From: Pyrinomonas sp040289685
GTDB taxonomy: Bacteria > Acidobacteriota > Blastocatellia > Pyrinomonadales > Pyrinomonadaceae
Assembly (NCBI RefSeq): GCF_040289685.1
Contig: NZ_PSLQ01000003.1
Span: 1-64,000, forward strand
Length of the DNA stretch: 64,000 nt
Direction: 5' to 3'
In this document: positions 50,610-58,900 of the stretch, piece after piece
How positions within the stretch are numbered: the stretch's first letter is position 1
Layout of the letters: each line of letters begins with the position of its first letter
The notes under the pieces: model-generated
What the model saw: the letters and a program-made list of their open reading frames with translations, nothing else
Databases searched by the model: none
Told to the model about the DNA's origin: nothing
Translations under genes and position numbers: made by a program

Positions 50610-52718
50610 TTACTTTTGCACTTGGTATTGCGACGATGAGAGGACCAGATAGACAGCCGCTTGCGCGCGTTGCAATGGCTGCGATGCTGGAATGGATGTT
50701 ACCGCTTGCGTGATCACGGCGCGCATCTGCGGCGACATGGTACCGTGCAGCAGCAGATCGTCGAGCGCGTTGATCAAGCGTTGTGGGTCGTCGGCCAGCG
50801 CTTGCCACGGGGCAAGATCGATCTGTGCGCCCGTGGAACCGGGCGGCGCGTTCGACGGTGGCGCGATGCGCCCATAAACGATGGAGTTGACGAAGTTGAT
50901 GCGCGCGAAGGTCGTCGCCGTCGTTTGGATGCCGAACTCCGGTCCGAGCAGCTTGGTTCCGGGAACTTGGTAATCTGGCGGATAGTAGTTGAAGACCGAT
51001 GGCGCGTAGAAGAGACGTTGGCCCATCTGCGCGCTTTGCTCGGCAAGCCCCGTCCCATCGCTGGTCGCGTTGAAAGCGCGCAGCACGTTCAGGATGAGAC
51101 GCACTGGTTCGCGCAAGTGGCCGTAGTCAGGCGCGTTCTTCACGTCGCCGCGCGCTTCCGGATCGAGCAGAATGGCCGCGACCACTGCACGCAAATCGCC
51201 GCGCACGCCCGCCCCGTTGTTGTCGAACACGGCGGCGACGCGGCGCACGTAAGCCGGACTCGGGTTGCTTGTCACCAGATGCTGAATCAACCGCTGGGCG
51301 ATGAAAGGACCGACGTTCGGGTGATTGAAGATGATGTCGAGCGCGTCGTCCAAATCTTTCTCCGCCGATTGTCCGGCGGGAAGCACGATGTTGCCAAAGA
51401 GCGTTTTGGCGTCCTTGTCGTGGTTGCTGTCGTAGGGCACCATGGGCGCGAGGAAATTGCGCGGGTTGTGCTTCTGCATGGGGGCGCCGGGCAGCGGCGC
51501 GTAGGTCCAGCCTGTGAAGACGCGCGCCAGCTCCTCGATGGTCTCTTGATCGTAGGTCGGGATGGGCCGCCCGTTGGCATCAAGTTGCAGCGTGCCGTCG
51601 GGATTGAGGCGGTGGACGCCGATGGTGAACAGCTGCAACAGCTCGCGCGCGTAGTTTTCGTTCGGCGAGATGCCGCGTCGCGGGTCGGGCTTGTCATTGT
51701 TCACCATGTCGAGGTAGCGCCCCATGGCCGGGCTGAGCGTCACGTCGCGCAGCAGTTGGCGGAAGTTGCCGAACGCATTGCGCTGGAGCATCTGCAGATA
51801 AGGTGACATCGCGTGCGACTGCGAGATCTCCACCCCCGATACGACGAAGATTTGACTGAGGGCGAAAGACACACGTTGGCGTAACTGATCTTGTCCGTTG
51901 AGCGCGTTCTGGAAGAAGCGCACCTGCAAGGGGAAGAGCGTGTAGTTGTCGCGTATGTAATCCGGCGAAGCGTCTTGCGGCGGCGTCGGCGGCACGGCTG
52001 GAAGATCCGGGTAGGTCGAAATGGGCGCGTTGAACTGTTCTTCCAAAAAGGCGCGAATGCCTATGCGTTGCACGCGCTCGATGAGCGCCGGCGTCGGCCC
52101 CCACGTCGCCTGTTCGAGAAGACGGATGGCATCAGCGCGCGAGGCTGGCCCCGCATAGGTGGGCGGCGTCGGTGTCGGCGTCGGCGCTGGCGGCGAAGGC
52201 GGCGCTGGATTCGGACGCGCGCCCGGATCATCGGGCGGACCACCGCCGACCCGCCCGATGGCAACGCGCACGCGATTGCTCGCTTCGCCGTGAATGTATA
52301 TCCGCACCAGAACATCGCCGACTTCGCCCATCTCATCGGGCAAACGGATGGTGATCGCTTTCATCCACTCGAACTTAGGCACTGGGCGGACGTCTTCGAC
52401 CTTGAGGGCATAGATTCTTCCCGTGCCGTCTTGCGCATCGGCGGCAACGGCGCGCGCGTCTTCGTCCGGGAGCAACTCGAGACCCATGGCGAAGAGCATG
52501 ATGCGCGTTCGTTCATCCGTGCCGAACCTGATGGGTTGCACGAGCGGAAAAGGATCGCGCCGCCACGTAACGACGTCGAGCGCGATGGCGCGCGTCGAAT
52601 TGACTTCCGTGAGCAGGATTGGACCAGTCGCTGCACAGACCTCGCCGCGAAAAGCGAGAAGGACCAAGTGCCAGACGGCGAGAGAGATGACGAATTTAGC
52701 GAGCTTCGATCGCGCCAT
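50610..52718 (-). CDS. DUF1800 domain-containing exported protein
   Basis: A 702-residue protein. A signal peptide (VISLAVWHLVLLAFRGEVCA) and an N-terminal beta-rich domain of about 130 residues are followed by a linker of proline and threonine (PAPPSPPAPTPTPTPP). The DUF1800 domain starts near residue 190 (ADAIRLLEQATWGPTPALIE) and includes NENYARELLQLFTIGVH and EELARVFTGWTY. The ATG at 52718 was chosen over the frame start at 52910, which precedes the export signal. It is the first gene of the DUF1800-DUF1501 operon. Confidence 0.92.
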   Translation of the reverse strand: MARSKLAKFVISLAVWHLVLLAFRGEVCAATGPILLTEVNSTRAIALDVVTWRRDPFPLVQPIRFGTDERTRIMLFAMGLELLPDEDARAVAADAQDGTGRIYALKVEDVRPVPKFEWMKAITIRLPDEMGEVGDVLVRIYIHGEASNRVRVAIGRVGGGPPDDPGARPNPAPPSPPAPTPTPTPPTYAGPASRADAIRLLEQATWGPTPALIERVQRIGIRAFLEEQFNAPISTYPDLPAVPPTPPQDASPDYIRDNYTLFPLQVRFFQNALNGQDQLRQRVSFALSQIFVVSGVEISQSHAMSPYLQMLQRNAFGNFRQLLRDVTLSPAMGRYLDMVNNDKPDPRRGISPNENYARELLQLFTIGVHRLNPDGTLQLDANGRPIPTYDQETIEELARVFTGWTYAPLPGAPMQKHNPRNFLAPMVPYDSNHDKDAKTLFGNIVLPAGQSAEKDLDDALDIIFNHPNVGPFIAQRLIQHLVTSNPSPAYVRRVAAVFDNNGAGVRGDLRAVVAAILLDPEARGDVKNAPDYGHLREPVRLILNVLRAFNATSDGTGLAEQSAQMGQRLFYAPSVFNYYPPDYQVPGTKLLGPEFGIQTTATTFARINFVNSIVYGRIAPPSNAPPGSTGAQIDLAPWQALADDPQRLINALDDLLLHGTMSPQMRAVITQAVTSIPASQPLQRAQAAVYLVLSSSQYQVQK

Positions 52719-53103
52719 GGTCTTTGGGTCCTTTCCGTCTCCCGACGTTTCGTCTCCCCGAGCTGTGAGACGATGAAATGACGGCGACGTTTGAAAACGC
52801 CTTTTTCGGTGAGGCGGGTCGTCCTTGCCGGGGCAGTGGCGGGAAATGTAGCACACCTTGCCGCTCGGCGGAACTGTCTTTTTGACCGCGTCAGCCGCTG
52901 ACGGACGCATGCCCGCTGGTCGCCCATGACATTCCGTTTCGTTGACGGAAAGGCACGACTCTGGATGGTTCTGGGTGGAAAAAGCGTATTGGATTGCGCG
53001 AGGCGCTGTCGCTTGCTTCAGCGGTCAAGCGCATTCCTCCGACGGCTTTATAGCCTTAGGAGGGATGCAGCGTCTGTTGTGATCGTAAAGATTCCGGGGC
53101 CTT
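52719..53103. other. Intergenic region upstream of DUF1800
   Basis: About 385 bases. It should carry the promoter of the DUF1800-DUF1501 operon. Open frames cross it but none has a domain. I see no repeat or hairpin worth naming. Confidence 0.35.
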
Positions 53104-53460
53104 TCAGCGCAGACCGAGAAGAAGGAGCACAGAACGGTCAGCGACAGCACCGCCTTGTGCTTTCCAGCGGCGATAGGCCGTCAGTTCGTGCTCCGCCACG
53201 GGGCGATTGCCGAGACGTGCGGCAGGCGTTTTGCTGAGCGCGTGATCGGTCAGGGCCAGATGGGGCGCGCGCACCGAAAGACTTTCAGGACGTTGAAGCG
53301 CTGCCTCCGCTGATTCGATATCGGGGAAGAAATCCTCGTAAGCCATGATGTGCCAAACCGTCCCTTCTTCGCGCTCTTCGACAGCGAGCACGCGCAACAA
53401 GGCGAACGCGCTCTCTAGTTGAAAGATGAGATCATCGCCCGGAGCGTATGGAAGCGGCAT
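53104..53460 (-). CDS. Small protein of unknown function
   Basis: I do not recognise this 118-residue protein. The N terminus is beta-like (YAPGDDLIFQLESAFALLRVLAVEE), followed by VWHIMAYEDFFPDIESAEAAL and a short C-terminal helix pair. It has no signal peptide or membrane segment. AGAGG lies 7 bases before the ATG and composition matches the surrounding genes, so it is probably real. Confidence 0.6.
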   Translation of the reverse strand: MPLPYAPGDDLIFQLESAFALLRVLAVEEREEGTVWHIMAYEDFFPDIESAEAALQRPESLSVRAPHLALTDHALSKTPAARLGNRPVAEHELTAYRRWKAQGGAVADRSVLLLLGLR

Positions 53461-53822
53461 AGTTCGACCTCTTTTTTTGGACTCAACTGCTCACCCAGCA
53501 TAGCACGAAGCTTTAGTTAGCCCGTAGCCAGACGCGGAACTCGAAGCCCCATCATCGTTAACCCTGTCTTCGGTCGCCTTTCGCCATAAACGTGCAGCGG
53601 ACGGAACCATATCGAATCGAGAAGCGTGCGCGGTGATCCGTTCGCGCCATGTGCGCGGCGAACAGACGCACAGCAACAGGCCGAACAAACATCAGGATCA
53701 AAGTTCGTCTTGGGCGTGTGGCGGACAGAAGGCGCTTCTCGTCGCTTGAATTCAAGACCTTGTGAGCCGCTTCGTCACGACCGCTCAAGACACTGGACGG
53801 CCCTTGCTGTTCGTGCGTGCGT
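53461..53822. other. Intergenic region without a supported gene
   Basis: About 360 bases between two minus-strand genes. Overlapping short frames are present on both strands, none with a domain. It should hold the promoter of the 53104-53460 gene. Confidence 0.35.
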
Positions 53823-54863
53823 TTACAGCGTGCGCGTCACTTTCGAGAGCGAACGCGGCTTGTCAGGGTCGAGTCCTTTCGCCTCGGCCAGCAGCGCGGC
53901 GAAGAGTTGGCCCGGCACGATGTAAGGGATCGGAGCGAGAAACTCATCGATCTCTTGCGACATGCGCAGCGCGCGCGTGCAAAGCTCCGCCGCGCGGTCG
54001 CTCGCCGTGATGGTGAGCGTATCGGCACGCAGTTCGCGCAAGCGTTCCATCAAGCTGACGACGCCGGGCAGCGTCACGCCCGGCGGCGCAAAGAGGATGA
54101 TCGGAAAATGGCGTTCGACGATGGCCAGCGGTCCGTGAAAGAAGTCCGCTGATGAGAACCGCTCGGCGACGACATAACAAGTTTCCATCAATTTCAGAGC
54201 GAACTCGTAAGCGTTGGCGTAGCTCAAACCGCGTCCGACGACGACGCAGTTCTCCATGAAGACGTAGCGCGCAACGAGTTCTTCGACCTGTGGGCGAAGT
54301 TCAAGCGCGGCGGCGACGTAATCCGGGATGCGTTCGAATGCGAGACGATCAGACGAGCGGTCAGCGAGCGCCTCGGCCAACATGTAGAAGAGCATCATCT
54401 GGCCTGTATAGGTTTTGGTTGCCGCCACCGATCGCTCACGTCCGCCGTGCATGAGAAGCGTTTCATCAACGATGCGCGTCATGCTCGATGCCGGTTCGTT
54501 CGTAATGCCGATCGTAAAAGCCCCGCACGCGCGCGCGCGTGCGAGCACGAAATTGACATCCTCGCCCTCGCCCGATTGCGATACGCCGATGACGAGCGCG
54601 CGGTCGAGCTTGAGGCGCGCGTCATAGAGCGTATAGACGGACGGCGCCGACAGCGAAACCGGAATGCCGGTGCGGATCTCGATCAAGTAGCGACCGAAAA
54701 GGGCGGCGTTGTCGGAGCTGCCGCGCGCGACCATGACGATCAGATCTATTTCGCGTTCGCGCAAAAGGTGCTGGCCGAGGCGCGTGACCTTGGCACGTTC
54801 CTCGCGCATCGTCTCGGCGAGCGCGCGCGGTTGCTCGGCGATCTCCTGCAACATCAACGACAC
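53823..54863 (-). CDS. SIS-domain sugar isomerase/deaminase (GlmS-like isomerase type)
   Basis: A 346-residue protein with two SIS domains and no glutaminase domain. VMVARGSSDNAALFGRYLIE, VIGVSQSGEGEDVNFVL and ERSVAATKTYTGQM match the isomerase half of glucosamine-6-phosphate synthase. Stand-alone forms act as glucosamine-6-phosphate or related amino-sugar phosphate deaminases. The start is GTG at 54863 with GAGGAG 6 bases upstream. It is divergent from a GntR regulator, which likely controls it, and next to a large alpha-mannosidase-like gene. The exact substrate is unknown. Confidence 0.88.
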   Translation of the reverse strand: MSLMLQEIAEQPRALAETMREERAKVTRLGQHLLREREIDLIVMVARGSSDNAALFGRYLIEIRTGIPVSLSAPSVYTLYDARLKLDRALVIGVSQSGEGEDVNFVLARARACGAFTIGITNEPASSMTRIVDETLLMHGGRERSVAATKTYTGQMMLFYMLAEALADRSSDRLAFERIPDYVAAALELRPQVEELVARYVFMENCVVVGRGLSYANAYEFALKLMETCYVVAERFSSADFFHGPLAIVERHFPIILFAPPGVTLPGVVSLMERLRELRADTLTITASDRAAELCTRALRMSQEIDEFLAPIPYIVPGQLFAALLAEAKGLDPDKPRSLSKVTRTL

Positions 54864-54909
54864 TGAAACTCCTCACTCCTTTCCACGTGGTTCGCCTACG
54901 CCGAGCGCG

Positions 54910-54938
54910 TTGACAGCCTGCGCCCGACGTGGTAATCA
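54910..54938 (+). promoter_or_regulatory. Promoter of the GntR regulator
   Basis: TTGACA (54910-54915), a 17-base spacer and TAATCA (54933-54938) form a good sigma-70-type promoter. Transcription would start near 54945, 44 bases before the ATG. Confidence 0.6.
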
Positions 54939-54953
54939 TCAGAACTCGCGAGG

Positions 54954-54965
54954 TGGTATAGTCCG
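54954..54965 (+). promoter_or_regulatory. Possible GntR/NagR-type operator
   Basis: TGGTATAGTCCG resembles the TGGTCTAGACCA-like sites of NagR/DasR regulators of the same GntR subfamily. It lies about 10 bases after the predicted transcription start, suiting autorepression and control of the divergent SIS-domain gene. Confidence 0.35.
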
Positions 54966-54988
54966 CTATCCAGCTCAGGGCAAGAGTA

Positions 54989-55732
54989 ATGGAAAGGCCG
55001 CTTGATCGCAACAGCTACGTCCCACTTTACGCGCAAATTCAGCAGAAGCTGCGGCAGATGATCGATCGCGGCGAGATCGCCCCCGGCGCGCCCGTCCCTT
55101 CCGAGCGCGAACTGGCCGAGCGCTACGGCGTCAGCCGCATGACCGCGCGCCAAGCTTTGCGCGCTTTGCGACAAGACGGCTTGGTCTATCGTGAGCGCGG
55201 CATCGGGACGTTCGTCGCACGCCGCAAAGTTGATCTTCATACACGTAATCTCGTCGGCTTCACCGAAGATATGCGACTGCGCGGTCTCAGGCCAAGTTCG
55301 AAACTGATCTTGCTCCGGCGCGAAAAGGTGACGCAACAGATCGCCAATGAACTGGGGATAGAGGTCGGCGGCGATGTGTTCCATTTGGAAAGGCTGCGCT
55401 TGGCTGACGGGACGCCGATGGCTTACGAATCCAACTATGTCCCGGTCGATCTGTGCCCCGATCTGGACCAGTACGATCTCGAGCGCGATTCGCTCTACCG
55501 CATCCTCGAAGAGGAGCATGGGATTAGGATGCAGAGCGCTGATGAGATCCTCGAAGCGGCACGCGCGCCGCGGGATAAAGCGCGATATCTTTCGATCCGT
55601 GCCGGATCTCCCGTGCTCGTCGTACATCGCGTCGTTTATGGCGACAACGGGCGCGCCATCGAATCCGTGCGCACGATCTACCGCGCGGACCGCTATCGCG
55701 CGACGTTTCACCTGACGAAAAACACGCTTTGA
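54989..55732 (+). CDS. GntR-family regulator with UTRA domain
   Basis: A 247-residue repressor. Residues about 10-75 form the winged-helix domain (YAQIQQKLRQMIDRGEIAPG, ELAERYGVSRMTARQALRAL, GIGTFVA). The rest is a UTRA ligand-binding domain (RLRLADGTPMAYESNYVP, LSIRAGSPVLVVHRVVY). HutC/NagR-type members sense phosphorylated sugars or similar effectors. Its divergent neighbour is a sugar-phosphate isomerase, so an amino-sugar or mannose-derived phosphate is a plausible ligand. Confidence 0.95.
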   Translation: MERPLDRNSYVPLYAQIQQKLRQMIDRGEIAPGAPVPSERELAERYGVSRMTARQALRALRQDGLVYRERGIGTFVARRKVDLHTRNLVGFTEDMRLRGLRPSSKLILLRREKVTQQIANELGIEVGGDVFHLERLRLADGTPMAYESNYVPVDLCPDLDQYDLERDSLYRILEEEHGIRMQSADEILEAARAPRDKARYLSIRAGSPVLVVHRVVYGDNGRAIESVRTIYRADRYRATFHLTKNTL

Positions 55733-55749
55733 AAGCGGACGGTTCGGAG

Positions 55750-55912
55750 ACAGCGCGGTAGCCAGCTTCGTCGTCGATTTGGAGATATCAAACGGATCAG
55801 CGCGCGTGAGAAAGAGACGGCGCAAGCCAGCTTCGTCGCCGATTGATCAATCTGAATGCCGCACGACGTGTCGGTGGAAAGCTGCGGCACAAGCTCGCTT
55901 CGCCGTCGGTCA
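55750..55912. repeat. Three degenerate repeats, offset 65
   Basis: Blocks of about 28 bases start near 55750, 55815 and 55880. The first two share GCCAGCTTCGTCG (55761 and 55826); the third is more diverged (AAGCTCGCTTCGCCGTCGG at 55890). The sequence between the blocks is not conserved. They lie between the GntR gene and the mannosidase gene. Confidence 0.55.
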
Positions 55913-55928
55913 GTCCTGCGCAAGCAGC

Positions 55929-58900
55929 ATGAACGGATACCGGGCCAGAGGTTTGTTGCTCCTTTTCGCCGCTTTGTGCGCGCTCACGAGCGCGGCGCGC
56001 GCTGCGACGCAAGATCTGGCGCGTTTGCCCGACGGTGGCTTCTTCGCCGATTGGCTTATCTCTTCGTTCTTCCCCACCGAGATAGATGCCGGTGCTTTCG
56101 AGAATTTTCAACGCTTCAACATCGAGCGCTTGCCTGAGCGCGATTGGCTTGCTCCGTTCGGCGGCCCAGCCGCAGTGCAGCCGAAAGAGGGCGTTGTGCT
56201 CTCGGCTGGAGCGAACGCGCCAGGCGGGAACAAAGAAGACGAAAGCGCCTCTGGGTCGCCGCTACCCGAGGTCGGCGCGCGTTCCGAAAGGGTGGAGGAA
56301 AAGACGGTCGAGCTACGTTGGACCGCCTATCGCGCGACGAGCGAGAAGTTGGACTTCGCGCGCATCTTCCCTTCAATCGGCACGGCTTATGCCGCGACGC
56401 GATTTGCATCGCCCGACGACCGCTTCTTCTTCATCGAGACGGATGGTTTTACAGGTGCCATTTGGTTGAACGGCGAGCGCATCTATGACGGATTCAAGCT
56501 GGAAGCACAGCGCGTCGTTCTTGCGCGCGCACGGGCGGGCGCAAACCTTCTTCTCGTGCGCGCCAGCGGCGTGCGCAACGATCCTTGGCGCAAAGACGGC
56601 GGGTGGGCGGCACACGTCCGCATATGGCACGCGCGTGCTCTGCCGAGCGGGCTGGTCGCTGGCGCGTTTCGCTCCACAGGCCTGTTCCTTGCTGACGGGA
56701 GCGGCGCGCGTGAACGTTTGCGTTTGGCTGTGGCGAACGCAAACAACTCTTTGATCCGCGATGTACGCTTCGAGGTGCGTGATGGTGAGCGCAAGGCGCA
56801 AGCGTCGCTCGTCGAGCTTCCGCCGGGCGAATTGCGCGAAGTTGAGATTGAAATGCCCGCCGCCGCTAAGGAGCCGACGGAAAGAAGAGCCGACGTGCGC
56901 CTTCGAACGGGCGAAGATGAGATCGCGTGGACGGCCTCTTGGACACAGCCCGCCGTGCCGCCGGATGGACGGATCTTCTATTTGGAAGGCTTTCACGTTG
57001 ATCCCGTTTACCTTCACGATCAACGCGAGTACGCGCGCATCACGCTATCGAACATGAACCAGTACATGAATTCGATGCGCGCCGATGGCCGGTATGGGGT
57101 CTTCTTCTCCGAACTCGACTACTTGAAGCCCTACGACGACACGCATCCGGAAGATCGTGCGTTGCTGCGCGAGAGGGTGCGTAGCGGACGGGTTGGCACG
57201 GGCGGTTCATACAATCAGTTCAACGAACCGACCATCGGCGGCGAAGCGATCGTGCGCAACATCCTTTACGGACGCCTGTACCACGAAAGCGTCCTAGGCG
57301 ATCGCCCGCGCGCCTTAGCGTTGTGGGACGTTTTCGGGCACGTGCCGCAGATCTCGCAGATCGCGCGCAAGAGCGGGTTTGATGGCATCGTTTGGTCCAA
57401 AAAGATTCAAGGCTTTCAGCCCTTATTCTTCGACTACGCGCTCGACGGTTCGCGCCTTCTTCATCGCCGTCTCGACTACGCCTATTCATTCTCCGGTTTC
57501 GGCAGCGGCAAAAACTACAGCCTCGATGCCTTTCAACGCATGACGCTGCGCAAGTTCGAAGAGGCGCGTTCGTTCGGCTCTGCGGTGGACCTGCGCATCA
57601 ACGCCGCTGATTTCACTCCGCCGTGGACCAATCTGGCCGGCAACGTCGAACGGCTCGAACGTTCTTTGCCGAAAGTGGAAGTCACCGGACAGGCGCAAAC
57701 GCGCTTCTTCAACGCGCTGCGCGCAGAGGTCGCGGCGGGCAAGGTGCGCGTCCCCGTCACGTCGCGCGACAAGCTCTTTTTTCACGTCGGCGTCGCCGCG
57801 GCGCGCAGCGATCTGAAGATCGCGCATCGTCGGGCCGAAAACATGATCCTCGCGGCGGAGCGATTCGGTGCCATCGCATACGCGCACGGCGCAAACTACC
57901 CTGACCTCGCTTTGGACAAGGCTTGGCGCCAAATCCTTTTCGGCAGCCATCACGATGCGATCACGGGAACGCCATCGGACAACGCTTTTCTCGATCTGGT
58001 CCATGGCTACCGCGAAGCTTACGAACTGGCGCGCGAGGCGCGCGACGACGCTTTGCGTTTCATCATCTCCCGAATCAATACGCGCGCGCCCGAACGCTTG
58101 CGCGCGCCGCGAAGCGCTTTGACGCCGCTTGTCATCTTCAATCCGTTGGCATGGGAGCGCACAGACCTAGCGCAGGCGCACATCCGTTTCGCGTCGCCCG
58201 TGCGCGCGTTTCTCGTGCGCGATGGGGGCGGCGCGATTGTGCCTCACCGCCTCGTGCGCGCCGAGCGCGATGCAGTAGGTAGATTGCTCTCGGCCGAGAT
58301 CGTTTTCGTCGCGCGCGCGGTCCCTTCGCTCGGCTACAAGACCTTCTTCATCGATGCGCGCGCTGAGTTGCGGACCGAGATCGCAAGCGGGGGTGAAGGG
58401 AACGCCATCGAGAACGAGTTCTATCGCGTAGAGGTTGATCCGGCGCGCGGCGGGGCCGTGCGCCGCATTTACGACAAGCGTGCGCGGCGCGAGATCGTGC
58501 GCGCATTGGACGGGCATTTGGCGAACGAGATCGCCGCGCTCGAAGAGGATCTGTCGAAGAAGAACGTCATCTATCCGGCGTGGGAGTTCTGGACCACCGG
58601 CAAGAGAAGGTTTTCGACTGCGCAGCCGGCGCGCGTCGCGGTTCGTCGGGAAGGGCCGACGCAGCGCATTGTCGTCGAAGGGGTGCTTCCGGCGATGCGC
58701 AGCTACAGACAGACGATCGAACTGCATGACGGCATCGCGCGCATAGACTTTCGCACCGAACTCATCGAATACAACGGGAAGAATGAGCTTTTCGTCATCA
58801 ACTTCCCGCTTGCCTTGACGGGCGGGGCGTTGGTCACCGAGGAGCGTTTCGGCGTGGTCGCGCGCAACGGGAGCCGCGCCTTTCTCGATTTTCGCTCGAA

